Assembly: GCA_905215405.1 (NCBI GenBank)
Contig: CAJMQE010000005.1
Span: forward strand, 19,059 to 83,058
Length of the DNA stretch: 64,000 nt
From: an uncultured bacterium
GTDB taxonomy: Bacteria > Bacillota > Clostridia > Lachnospirales > Lachnospiraceae
Direction: 5' to 3'
Below, in pieces: positions 1 to 8,387 of this stretch. Position 1 is the stretch's first letter. Each line of letters starts with the position of its first letter. The notes under the pieces are model-generated. The model had not been told where the DNA came from and ran no database searches. It saw only the letters and a program-made list of their open reading frames with translations. The translations under genes were made by a program, and so were the position numbers.

Positions 1-57
1 TGTTATTTCTAACTTTTTCAATAATTGGTTATACTTACTACTTATATCTGAACTCAT
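1..57 (-). CDS. possible 5' end of a further gene, cut by the window edge
   Basis: On the minus strand an ATG at 55-57 opens a frame of 19 codons that runs off the left edge without a stop (begins MSSDISSKYNQLLKKLEIT). It would be the next gene of the minus-strand glycan operon, 30 bases after the stop of the GT2 gene. The Shine-Dalgarno is weak: AAGGAAAGG lies about 20 bases upstream. Nothing can be said about function, and the frame could be chance. Confidence 0.3.
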   Translation of the reverse strand, partial: MSSDISSKYNQLLKKLEIT

Positions 58-87
58 ATTAAAAATTCCATTTTGACCTTTCCTTAA

Positions 88-1251
88 TCATTCTAAAACA
101 GAAATTGGTTTCACCCACTTAACTATCTCTTGTGGGTAATTTTCCTCTGATAATTTCTTTTTTATTTCTAACGCTGCTGTCTCATTTAGCACTGCTACTA
201 AAATAATGTCATAACGCATCTGTTTTATTTGTTCAATACCGCTTACATCAGCATACTCAAATTTATACTCTTTACTGTCCACCCAGCCAGCAATATGACA
301 CTGACTATATTTACTAATCTGCTGATAGTAATCCTGTCCGACCCTTCCAGCACCATATATAATGATTTTTTTACCAAATAAAGACTCTATATCCGGATAC
401 TTGTATCTTGGAATATAGATATTATTTATCTGCGCAAGTGTACGCAGTAGAAGAGAGCTAAACCTCTTTTCCAAATCACCGCTCATCAATTGTATCATAT
501 TGAATTCCGTAAATAGATCGGTCAGACAATGATGTAGTCCATATTGATCTTCTATTCTGTTGAAAGAGACTTTTTTTGTGATGGAATCTGCCCTCATTCT
601 ATAATGATAATATGCACTAGGAATAATCCCAAATCTATCACATTTCATAATACATCTACTTACCGAAATCAAATCTTCTCCATAACTCTGTGCATCTGGA
701 ACCATACTATATTCCTCAGTGATCAGAGACTTCTTGAACAGTTTTGACCATATGCAGGGACTCATTTCAACTGTGCTTTCCAGCTTCATTAAACTCTTAC
801 ACATTTCAAGCTGTTCACTTCTGGAGTTTATAATCCTTAGCTGCTGATCAGAAACACCAATTACTTTTTCTTCATCATTCTTATAATAACCCGAGTGAAT
901 AAAATCCAGATCGTGCTCTATCATGTTGCGCAATAACTCTTCGTACATTTGGCAGTCAATATAGTCGTCACCATCTACAAACCCTATGTACTGACCATTT
1001 GCATTTTTTAATCCTGCTTTTCTTGCAGCTACGAGTCCCTGATTTTTTTGATGAATGACTTTAACTCTGCTATCTGCAACTGCATATTTATCACACAAAG
1101 CACCAGAATCATCATATGATCCATCATCTACCAGAATAATTTCCAGATGATCATAAGTCTGTGAAAGAACACTCTCCACACACTCTGTAATATACTGCTC
1201 AATATTATAAACGGGTATAATTACACTTATTAAAGGATTTGAACCATTCAT
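88..1251 (-). CDS. GT2-family glycosyltransferase with C-terminal GAGxxG Rossmann-like domain
   Basis: Probably transfers a sugar from a nucleotide donor during assembly of the flagellar or surface glycan. The first ~210 residues are a GT-A fold: the entry strand SVIIPVYN, then VDDGSYDD, and the metal-binding DGDD near residue 95. The last ~90 residues form a separate domain opening with KKIIIYGAGRVGQDYY, like those on two other proteins of this operon. I chose the ATG at 1251 (387 aa) because GAGGT sits 6 bases upstream; a GTG at 1263 adds four residues. It is the last complete gene of a minus-strand operon, 17 bases after the GT4 gene. Acceptor and donor cannot be told from sequence. Confidence 0.8.
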   Translation of the reverse strand: MNGSNPLISVIIPVYNIEQYITECVESVLSQTYDHLEIILVDDGSYDDSGALCDKYAVADSRVKVIHQKNQGLVAARKAGLKNANGQYIGFVDGDDYIDCQMYEELLRNMIEHDLDFIHSGYYKNDEEKVIGVSDQQLRIINSRSEQLEMCKSLMKLESTVEMSPCIWSKLFKKSLITEEYSMVPDAQSYGEDLISVSRCIMKCDRFGIIPSAYYHYRMRADSITKKVSFNRIEDQYGLHHCLTDLFTEFNMIQLMSGDLEKRFSSLLLRTLAQINNIYIPRYKYPDIESLFGKKIIIYGAGRVGQDYYQQISKYSQCHIAGWVDSKEYKFEYADVSGIEQIKQMRYDIILVAVLNETAALEIKKKLSEENYPQEIVKWVKPISVLE

Positions 1252-1268
1252 GCCATACCTCACTTCTT

Positions 1269-2372
1269 CTATTCCTTTTCCAGAACCTCATCAAAAAGAG
1301 CTTCTATCTGTCGGATATATTCCTTTAATTCGAATCTTTTAATTGATTCTTGGCATTCCTGTTTTGCTTTCTCTTTGCTTCCTGCTATCATTGCAAGAAT
1401 CTCATTTGCAGCCTGTTCATTTGTCTCAACAGTTTTACCACAACGCTGATCATTTGCAAGAATACGGGAGCCTCCAATTATCGAAGAGACAAATGGTTTA
1501 TCCAGTGCTACCGATTCCAACAATGCCATTGGAAACCCCTCTGACTTTGAAAACATTCCACAAACATCACACTGAGCCATAATCGGAAAAGGATTTTCGT
1601 AGTATCCCAATAGATGTACATGTTCACTCAGATTCATTTTCAAAGCGTTCTCCCTAACTTCCTTATCCAGTGCTCCATATCCGAGATAGTATAAATGCGC
1701 ATTTGCGTTGCTTTTATGCACTTTTTCAAATATCTCTAATAATCGTAATGGATTTTTATTTTTATCTAAACGTCCAATTGAGAGTACTGCGGGATGCTGC
1801 AGTTTAATATCCGTTGTTTCTTCTGCACGTTTTCTTACGAAATCAACATCAATTCCATTATAAATGATTCTTAACTTATTTTTATGCTCTGGAAACAGGT
1901 CCAACAGCGACTGTGTTGTAATATCACTAATTGCAACAATGCGATCTGCTTTTTTGAAAGCCAGACTTTGCAGCTGCCTTTCCTCTGTCTTCTCGTCACT
2001 AGCCAGATCATAGACATCTCCATGAATCCATGAAATACATTTCTTATTTGGAGGTAATAGAAATGAAGGCTTCAGATAATTAAACGAAACATAAAGGTCG
2101 TAATCCTGTGGAATATACTTTTCAATCACTTTATCCCACTCATGATAAACATAGTACATTTTTGCTTTTCTTTCCGGATCGTCTGCTTTTACATAATACG
2201 GATAAATTTTGATATTATCATTCACCGGTTCTTTTTTAATTGTATCATGGATAATTTCCATAATTCCGATCTGGTATTTGCTGTCATCCAGATTATTGAC
2301 TATTCTTGTCAGTAATGCTTCAGCACCACCACCCTTAGAAAAACAATTAATAATGAATAGTACTTTTTTCAT
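1269..2372 (-). CDS. GT4-family (GT-B fold) glycosyltransferase
   Basis: A 367-residue retaining glycosyltransferase of the group-1 type. The N-terminal half has the glycine-rich loop SKGGGAEALLTRI expected of GT4 enzymes. The C-terminal half holds the nucleotide-sugar site, with SIGRLDKNKNP near residue 195 and the E-x7-E-type motif in EGFPMALLESVALDKP near residue 280. AAGGAG lies 8 bases before the ATG. It sits between the TylF-type methyltransferase gene and the terminal GT2 gene in the same operon, so it is likely a step in building the same glycan. Cytoplasmic, no membrane segments. Confidence 0.85.
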   Translation of the reverse strand: MKKVLFIINCFSKGGGAEALLTRIVNNLDDSKYQIGIMEIIHDTIKKEPVNDNIKIYPYYVKADDPERKAKMYYVYHEWDKVIEKYIPQDYDLYVSFNYLKPSFLLPPNKKCISWIHGDVYDLASDEKTEERQLQSLAFKKADRIVAISDITTQSLLDLFPEHKNKLRIIYNGIDVDFVRKRAEETTDIKLQHPAVLSIGRLDKNKNPLRLLEIFEKVHKSNANAHLYYLGYGALDKEVRENALKMNLSEHVHLLGYYENPFPIMAQCDVCGMFSKSEGFPMALLESVALDKPFVSSIIGGSRILANDQRCGKTVETNEQAANEILAMIAGSKEKAKQECQESIKRFELKEYIRQIEALFDEVLEKE

Positions 2373-2403
2373 TGGCTTTTCTCCTTACGACCATCTTTTG
2401 ACT

Positions 2404-3291
2404 CTACATTTTGATTAATGCAATACTGCAGTTATCTCCAATTGTAATCTTTGGAATTTTCTTTCCGATTTCTTTTTCAAATTCAGCAAGTGCATCCTGT
2501 ACACCTGGCAGTTCCGGATGAAAATAGTCATGTAAAAGGATCACGCCACCCTCTTCCATTTTGTTCCAGAAGAACTGCATACCGGATAACATTGGCTGAT
2601 ATAGATCCATGTCCAGGTTAACAAAACAGAACTTATCATCTACTCCAGCAGCACTTTCCGGGAAAAATCCCACATGAAGTTCCAGCTGTTTCGGATATGG
2701 CATTCTTTTTACGACTACGTCCATAATATCTTCTTTAGTCTCATTTTTGAAAGGATTGCTGTTGAATTCACTGCCCTCATATTCGCTGTACTTCTTTTCA
2801 TAATCCATATCAGACTGTGAAAATCCTTCGAACGAATCAAAAAGATATAATTTTCTGTCAGGGAAAAATTCATTGATGAACATTGCCGTTTCTCCACGAT
2901 ACACACCGCATTCCGCAACATTTCCCTGTATCTTATTTTCATTGATATAGAATGCATAATCCTTGATCCAGTTTCTTCTTACATCCATAAAAACATTCCG
3001 GTATTCTGATGTGAGCTGTAAAATATCGATCTTCTTTTCTTCTATCCCCATATCGACTAACTGTTTCTTTACTGCTTTAAACGCATGTACCCGTCTCGTA
3101 GATATAAAAATACAGTCATATGTATAAGCGGACAGTTCCTCTGGAGAAATGACAGGACAGCCATATAAACGCTCTCCCCATTTACTGCTGTCGTTATCGC
3201 AGAATGCAAGGATCTCTACTCCGTAATACTCTGTTAATCCTTTATATGCTTTCTTTCCATATTCTCCTGCTCCAAAAATAATACCTTTCAT
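2404..3291 (-). CDS. TylF/MycF-type SAM-dependent O-methyltransferase with N-terminal GAGxxG domain
   Basis: Predicted to methylate a hydroxyl, most likely on a sugar of the glycan. Residues ~1-90 form a small Rossmann-like domain (GIIFGAGEYGKKAY...AFCDN) that recurs in this operon. Residues ~110-295 match macrocin O-methyltransferases: the SAM loop is NVAECGVYRGETA, followed by LYLFDSFEGF, and acidic VNLDMDLYQP and LLHDYFHP segments that in TylF relatives bind metal and substrate. The ATG at 3291 has GGAAGAG upstream; a TTG at 3303 would give four more residues. TylF homologues are common in surface-glycan loci as well as macrolide clusters. The substrate is not known. Confidence 0.8.
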   Translation of the reverse strand: MKGIIFGAGEYGKKAYKGLTEYYGVEILAFCDNDSSKWGERLYGCPVISPEELSAYTYDCIFISTRRVHAFKAVKKQLVDMGIEEKKIDILQLTSEYRNVFMDVRRNWIKDYAFYINENKIQGNVAECGVYRGETAMFINEFFPDRKLYLFDSFEGFSQSDMDYEKKYSEYEGSEFNSNPFKNETKEDIMDVVVKRMPYPKQLELHVGFFPESAAGVDDKFCFVNLDMDLYQPMLSGMQFFWNKMEEGGVILLHDYFHPELPGVQDALAEFEKEIGKKIPKITIGDNCSIALIKM

Positions 3292-3334
3292 ACTCTCTTC
3301 CAACCCTTCTTTTATTATTCATGATTTCTGATAC

Positions 3335-5128
3335 TTAAATATTTTGTTCCGGCAGTTTTACCATACTCTGATCACATACCGTCAGATCTGCTCTGACCTG
3401 TTCAAACATGCTCTGTGCCAATGCATTCTTTTCACAGATCTCGTCCGTTTGCGTATTGACCAGTTCTACTTCTCCATTTGAAAATATAACAAGTTTATAT
3501 CCGTTTGAAAATATAAATGCTTCAAATGCCAACAGACATGACTCATATCCAACCAGCTTGTACAAGTATTCAAAATCCGGATTATACAGCTGGGAACGAG
3601 CAACTTTCACGTAGTCTCTTCTCTCAGGTGAAAATGGCTTTCCGTCCATAAATCCTGTAATAATTTCATTTAAAGACATCAGTGAGATCAACTGGTTATT
3701 TTTTTCTGCCTTTACCTGTGGAGACCAGATGACAAACGGAATCCGGATCCATTCTTCTGCGCAGGTATATTTCATTTCCGGTACATCCTGCAATCTACAA
3801 TCTTTATCCAGTATCAGATTTCCATGGTCTGCATAAAATAACATGTTACACTGAAGTTTTGAGATAATTGGTGTTACAACGTCATCCAGATAATGCAGGG
3901 CATCCTGATGCTGTCTGTCGAAATCTGTTCTGAGCTTTCCCCCTTTTTGTGGAAGGAACTCAAACAGCATGGCTGTTCCCTCTGAAATCAATTTTTCCTC
4001 TGTGTATGGATTAGAAAAGGTAAAATGACTCTCATAGAGAATATGCATGTAAAATAACCCATTTTTCTCCTCACATGCATCCATAATAAAATTCCATAAC
4101 TTTTCGCATACCGTTTGAAATGCTCCACTATACACAATATCGGCACTATCGACAAAAGTATCCATGTCCGTATAGAAATAGATTTTTCTGTTCTGCTGCT
4201 TTGCCTTTTGAACAAATCGGCTTTCTTCCTCTGATAACCGGTTCTTATTGTAATACTTTGTTCTCAGATCCTGATTTTCACTATAGACAGGAATCAGACT
4301 CTCAAAAGTAGATGTGGAAAAAGAGTATGCATTCTCAAACGATAATGCATGCTGGTCAAATGTTTCCGACAGCTTATGCATGGAATCTGATAAATCCTGT
4401 CTTCTAAGTCCATCCATACAAAACATCACGACGTTGTTCTGTGCAATCTGCGATGCTGCCTGCTGCTCTAATTCATAAAGTTCTCTAAGATCTTCTATCA
4501 GCTGCTTTGTCTTTTCTGAATCTTCTATACGCAGCAGTTCTTGTGCTTTTTTGATCGCAGTTCTGAAATCCTTGATCTGCATAAAATGAGAGATCAGCTG
4601 CAGATAGGCTTCTTTTTTTTCTTCTGTATCCTGCATTTCTGCAATCTCACGTTGCAGTGTGTTGATTGTATGATAGTGATGATATGGATGATTGTGATAG
4701 TAGTAATCCGCTTGAAGATCAATCCCATTTTCATTGAACTTCTCATAAATATCCAGATAAGCAATCTGAGGGTGTTCTTTCTTGAGACGCTCCCTAATAT
4801 CTTTTCTGAACTTAAAAGAGGAAATGATGACTGCATCGATATCATTTTGTTCCATTTCCTCATCCCTGATATTCATAAATCCACTGTTATTTGCTTCATT
4901 ACTAAAATTATCAACGATCACTTTTACATTTTTTAATTCATACATAAAATCTGCCATGAGCATTCTTGTATGACCGCCATTACAATAAATTGCAGGCTTT
5001 TTTTTATCAGCTAAAAACTCTTTTAAAGACTCCTTGATAATCGAATTGATATTTCCTGCTTCAATTGGTTTCTCAAAGTTATATTTTTCAAATAAGTTTT
5101 CATACTTTTGTCTTAAAAGATCTCTCAT
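3335..5128 (-). CDS. soluble sulfatase/LtaS-like hydrolase-transferase (alkaline phosphatase superfamily) with N-terminal Rossmann-like domain
   Basis: A 597-residue protein without signal peptide or membrane helix. Residues ~45-130 resemble the dinucleotide-like domains of its neighbours (AIYCNGGHTRML...VIVDN...AVIIS). Residues ~160-225 are helical, possibly coiled coil. From ~230 the sulfatase fold begins: NNVVMFCMDG supplies the metal Asp, STSTFESL has the Thr expected as nucleophile in LtaS/EptA-type enzymes, and ADHGN gives the second metal motif. There is no CxPxR sulfatase signature, so phosphoester or phosphodiester chemistry is more likely than sulfate ester cleavage. Residues 141-157 are unusually rich in His and Tyr. 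It overlaps the upstream GT2 gene by an ATGA. Known relatives are membrane-anchored and extracellular; a cytoplasmic one in a glycan operon is unusual. Confidence 0.65.
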   Translation of the reverse strand: MRDLLRQKYENLFEKYNFEKPIEAGNINSIIKESLKEFLADKKKPAIYCNGGHTRMLMADFMYELKNVKVIVDNFSNEANNSGFMNIRDEEMEQNDIDAVIISSFKFRKDIRERLKKEHPQIAYLDIYEKFNENGIDLQADYYYHNHPYHHYHTINTLQREIAEMQDTEEKKEAYLQLISHFMQIKDFRTAIKKAQELLRIEDSEKTKQLIEDLRELYELEQQAASQIAQNNVVMFCMDGLRRQDLSDSMHKLSETFDQHALSFENAYSFSTSTFESLIPVYSENQDLRTKYYNKNRLSEEESRFVQKAKQQNRKIYFYTDMDTFVDSADIVYSGAFQTVCEKLWNFIMDACEEKNGLFYMHILYESHFTFSNPYTEEKLISEGTAMLFEFLPQKGGKLRTDFDRQHQDALHYLDDVVTPIISKLQCNMLFYADHGNLILDKDCRLQDVPEMKYTCAEEWIRIPFVIWSPQVKAEKNNQLISLMSLNEIITGFMDGKPFSPERRDYVKVARSQLYNPDFEYLYKLVGYESCLLAFEAFIFSNGYKLVIFSNGEVELVNTQTDEICEKNALAQSMFEQVRADLTVCDQSMVKLPEQNI

Positions 5129-6738
5129 ATCTCAATCTCCGTCTCTATCTTCTTCGCAATTTGTCTGTTGACGATTTCATTCAGGTGTGATGGAAGCACT
5201 CCATACTCATACGCTTTATCTGTAAAATAGTACTCACAGTCGGATGCCTCAACAACTCTGCAAGAAGGACAATTTTCCACAAAAAATGTATAGTACTCCT
5301 TTAATATCACATTCATGCCCTGTATCTCTGCAATCGTTTCATAATTTTCACTACCATGAATATCGCCATATTTCTCACAAAGGTAATTTTTAACAAGCAC
5401 AATTGTCACATTCGGGAAATCGTTTCTCATGATCTCAATGAACTTCAGGCAACTCTGTTTCCACAATTCCATACATTCCTGACTTGTTCTTGACAAAAGT
5501 TTTGTATCCTTAAGCTGGTTCTCGCACCCATCATAAGCATCACTCTTTGTCAGATAGCCATCGCGATATGCAAGTATATCAAATCTTTCTTCTATCAGAT
5601 CCAGAAATAAGAAATGTGGCTGTTCTTCCTTCATAACACTCCAGAACGCATGATTCATTTCTCTGTTCAGCATGATTTGACGGTATTTATTCTGATGTTT
5701 TAACTCTATCTGTTCACTGACCGGGTTTACAATACTGATCAGGCTGCTGAAATTAAATCTTCCATATGGATTATGAAGATTGTTCATATGCCATAGGACA
5801 CGATTCAGATTATATCCACCCAGATTTACATAGCTCTCGTTCCAGCTTCCCGGAAAACGCTCTGCAATATAATCACGATATTTCCCCATGAGCTCTTTAA
5901 AGTCCTGTCTGTCCCATCTGTAAAAAAATCCTGCCAGTAAGTCTGACATTTTTACCTTAACAATTTCAGGGAGCAACGCTTCATATTGTTTGTCAATACC
6001 GCATCTTTTAAATCCATCCAGCAAATAATCAAACGCTTCCAGTCCAACTGCAACTTTAGCATTCTTTGCCGTACGTGGAGTGGAAGAAAGAGAACCTTTT
6101 CTAAAACGTCTATAATAATAAAGTGCTTCCTTTACATTGACCACTTTATTGCTCTTTGCCAGTAAAAGTGCATATATCGCTCTTGCCTCACTATGACAAT
6201 CAGGAAATGTGATCTGGTTCCTGACCAGAAGATCTTTTGCGAACATACATTTCCATATGGCCGTATATCCGTATTTCATATGTTCTTCCAATGTATACGA
6301 TCTGCCCATAATTCCCGAGCAAACACGATAAGTCATCTTTCCTGTATCATTATTGACACGATACACATCACATTCGACCATCTCAGCATTTTCAGAGATC
6401 GCTTTTTGATACATATGTAAAAGGAAATTTTCATCCAGCCAGTCATCCGCATCCAAAAACACCAGATATTCCCCTTTTGCATTGATGATACCCGTATTTC
6501 GGGCAACCGATGGCCCTTCATTATCTTTTGTTATGACCCTGATTCTGTTATCTTTCTGTGCCCAGTTTTCGCACTTATGTTTTGAGTTATCTGTAGAACC
6601 ATCATTTACAAGAATAACCTCAAAATCGCAAAATGTCTGTTTCACAACTGATTCCATACAATGATCGATCCAGTCTTCTACATTGTACACAGGTACGATA
6701 ATACTGACTGGAATACTTTCTATGCTCTCACTCTTCAT
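5125..6738 (-). CDS. two-domain glycosyltransferase: GT2 plus C-terminal DUF6270-like domain
   Basis: A 537-residue protein. Residues ~10-220 are a GT2 GT-A domain (SIIVPVYNVEDWI, LVNDGSTDNS, DADDW as the metal motif). The C-terminal ~200 residues (from about NREMNHAFWS, with FLFLDLIEERFDI) look like the DUF6270 family, seen fused to or beside glycosyltransferases and thought to have an SGNH-hydrolase-like fold. The pairing suggests sugar transfer coupled to acyl or similar side-group chemistry (inference). The start overlaps the end of the upstream ParB-like-domain gene by 11 bases, and its stop overlaps the sulfatase-like gene, so translation is probably coupled. Confidence 0.7.
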   Translation of the reverse strand: MKSESIESIPVSIIVPVYNVEDWIDHCMESVVKQTFCDFEVILVNDGSTDNSKHKCENWAQKDNRIRVITKDNEGPSVARNTGIINAKGEYLVFLDADDWLDENFLLHMYQKAISENAEMVECDVYRVNNDTGKMTYRVCSGIMGRSYTLEEHMKYGYTAIWKCMFAKDLLVRNQITFPDCHSEARAIYALLLAKSNKVVNVKEALYYYRRFRKGSLSSTPRTAKNAKVAVGLEAFDYLLDGFKRCGIDKQYEALLPEIVKVKMSDLLAGFFYRWDRQDFKELMGKYRDYIAERFPGSWNESYVNLGGYNLNRVLWHMNNLHNPYGRFNFSSLISIVNPVSEQIELKHQNKYRQIMLNREMNHAFWSVMKEEQPHFLFLDLIEERFDILAYRDGYLTKSDAYDGCENQLKDTKLLSRTSQECMELWKQSCLKFIEIMRNDFPNVTIVLVKNYLCEKYGDIHGSENYETIAEIQGMNVILKEYYTFFVENCPSCRVVEASDCEYYFTDKAYEYGVLPSHLNEIVNRQIAKKIETEIEI

Positions 6739-7564
6739 ACATGTTTTCCATCCATATTTTTTTTCTGATCTGTTCCAGTTCTTCTATCTCATTTTCATAA
6801 AATCCACCCTGCAGCAACGTCTGTTCTGTCAGCATTGCTGCATCACCATGAAGTTCCGTAACACTGATTGTACTTTTATAAATATCACAGTAAACTTCCG
6901 ATTGTCTGAAATAGCATGCCGCTGCAATTCTGTGATTTCCATCTATAATTTCATCATTGGTATTAATCGATATTTTAAAATTGGAGTTGTATCCGTTATT
7001 CTTCCAGTTCTCGATCATCGCACAGAACTTTTCCAGCCGCTGTTCAGCAGTTTTTCTACTACTATGAAGCTGCTGCGCCCTGATGTAAAAATCATAACCG
7101 ATTGCATTGTATCCGAAATGCTCTTCTATTGCCAGGTACCGGACTGCGATTCTGTAATCCGATCTGCAGGACTTCAGAATCCTTGATAAGCTCACTTTTT
7201 CATTCACTCTGACCGGATCTCCAAGTAGAAGATCATATATATATGGATAAATCCAGACTGTATTCTGTATTCCTTTATCCTTAAGCAAATCTATAATCTG
7301 ATCTTTTATTGCCTGGTGTACACAGATACAAATTATCTCTTCTTTCGTAATGCTCAACTCTTCTACACTTCTGACCGGAATCCCCTGAATGAATTGTTCT
7401 TTAGAAACAGCTCCTGTAACAACGATCTGAGATACCTGCCTATCCAGCTGCCTGTCTGCTAATGCAAGGAGAAATTTTTTGGCTACATGCCCAGCTCCAT
7501 AGATAATAATTTTTCTATCTGCAAGCATTTGTAATAGCTCATTTGCACTATGACACTCAATCAT
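6728..7564 (-). CDS. unrecognised protein: N-terminal GAGxxG domain plus C-terminal ParB/Srx-like DGNHR motif
   Basis: 278 residues. Residues ~15-115 form a Rossmann-like domain (KIIIYGAGHVAKKFL) of the type found on the GT2 and methyltransferase neighbours. Near residues 205-225 it has NTNDEIIDGNHRIAAACY, which closely resembles the nucleotide-binding DGNHR motif of the ParB/sulfiredoxin fold. Chromosomal ParB uses this fold to bind and hydrolyse CTP, while sulfiredoxin and free-serine kinases use it with ATP. Here no DNA-binding domain follows, so a small-molecule kinase or CTP-using enzyme for the glycan precursor is plausible but unproven. The gene overlaps licD upstream by 8 bases and the GT2/DUF6270 gene downstream by 11. 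Confidence 0.55.
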   Translation of the reverse strand: MIECHSANELLQMLADRKIIIYGAGHVAKKFLLALADRQLDRQVSQIVVTGAVSKEQFIQGIPVRSVEELSITKEEIICICVHQAIKDQIIDLLKDKGIQNTVWIYPYIYDLLLGDPVRVNEKVSLSRILKSCRSDYRIAVRYLAIEEHFGYNAIGYDFYIRAQQLHSSRKTAEQRLEKFCAMIENWKNNGYNSNFKISINTNDEIIDGNHRIAAACYFRQSEVYCDIYKSTISVTELHGDAAMLTEQTLLQGGFYENEIEELEQIRKKIWMENMYEE

Positions 7565-8387
7565 TTCTTACGATCCCATCTAATAATTTCAGCTTGCTCA
7601 CCGGATGAACTTTTCTCTGATCCATTGGAGGCAGTTCCATATAATTCTTGAACTTAAAACTCAAGTAACTGTCATAATCACAGATTCCCTGAAATGTTTT
7701 ACCTTCAAAAACTGTATCAACACTATTTTCATACCAGTTCCTATAATAACCATACTCCTCATTCGGTGTCGGGAACATCAGGATTCGAACCATTCTGGTC
7801 TTTTTCTTTCCAGCGTGATGGATCATGACGTGATAATGACGAAATACACTCTCTTCTGGTATTTTATCGAGCAGTGCATACCATTTACGCATAAAGAAAT
7901 TCTTATCCGCAATCTTCCCAACCTTTGACCAGAGAACTTTTCTAACGCAAAAACATTCGAAATTCTTGATGCTTCTGAGGAAGTAATTATCCGGTACACT
8001 ATCAAGTGGAAAAACATCAATAAAGATTCCCTGCATATATGGCATGTGTTCCTGATGTTCTCTTAAAAACAGAGTATTCTTTCTTCTAAGTTTTCCATAT
8101 CCCCAGCGGTATCCTTTGGTATTACGATGATCCTGAAATACAAATCTTGTCTTATCCAGTTCTGTTTTACATGCAATTCTGAACTTTTCATACTCTTCTC
8201 GTAACAACGCAACATCTGCATCATCATCCCATGGAATATACCCTCCATGTCTTACTGCGCCGAGCAGTGTTCCTGCAATAATATTGTAATGAATATTACA
8301 TTTCTTACAAATTCGATCTACTTCTTCCAGCATTTCAAGCTGAATCATCTGGATCTGTCTTAATGTAGTATTATCAATTTCTAACAT
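7557..8387 (-). CDS. LicD/fukutin-related-family phosphotransferase
   Basis: 276 residues. It carries the LicD hallmarks: YNIIAGTLLGAVRHGGYIPW followed by DDDADVALLREEYEKF near residues 50-65, the acidic metal site of this nucleotidyltransferase-fold family. LicD proteins move a phosphoryl group (phosphocholine in Haemophilus and pneumococcus, ribitol phosphate in animal fukutins) from a CDP donor to a glycan. The operon also encodes a CTP:polyol-phosphate-type cytidylyltransferase and two oxidoreductases but no recognisable licA/licB/licC, so a phosphopolyol or related group is a better guess than phosphocholine. Starts and stops overlap the neighbours by 7-8 bases. Donor and acceptor are inference. 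Confidence 0.85.
   Translation of the reverse strand: MLEIDNTTLRQIQMIQLEMLEEVDRICKKCNIHYNIIAGTLLGAVRHGGYIPWDDDADVALLREEYEKFRIACKTELDKTRFVFQDHRNTKGYRWGYGKLRRKNTLFLREHQEHMPYMQGIFIDVFPLDSVPDNYFLRSIKNFECFCVRKVLWSKVGKIADKNFFMRKWYALLDKIPEESVFRHYHVMIHHAGKKKTRMVRILMFPTPNEEYGYYRNWYENSVDTVFEGKTFQGICDYDSYLSFKFKNYMELPPMDQRKVHPVSKLKLLDGIVRND

Noticed and set aside
4541..4936. 131-codon plus-strand frame opposite the sulfatase-like gene
   Set aside because: Cys/Phe/Ile-rich, no ribosome site, and antisense to a gene with clear family motifs.
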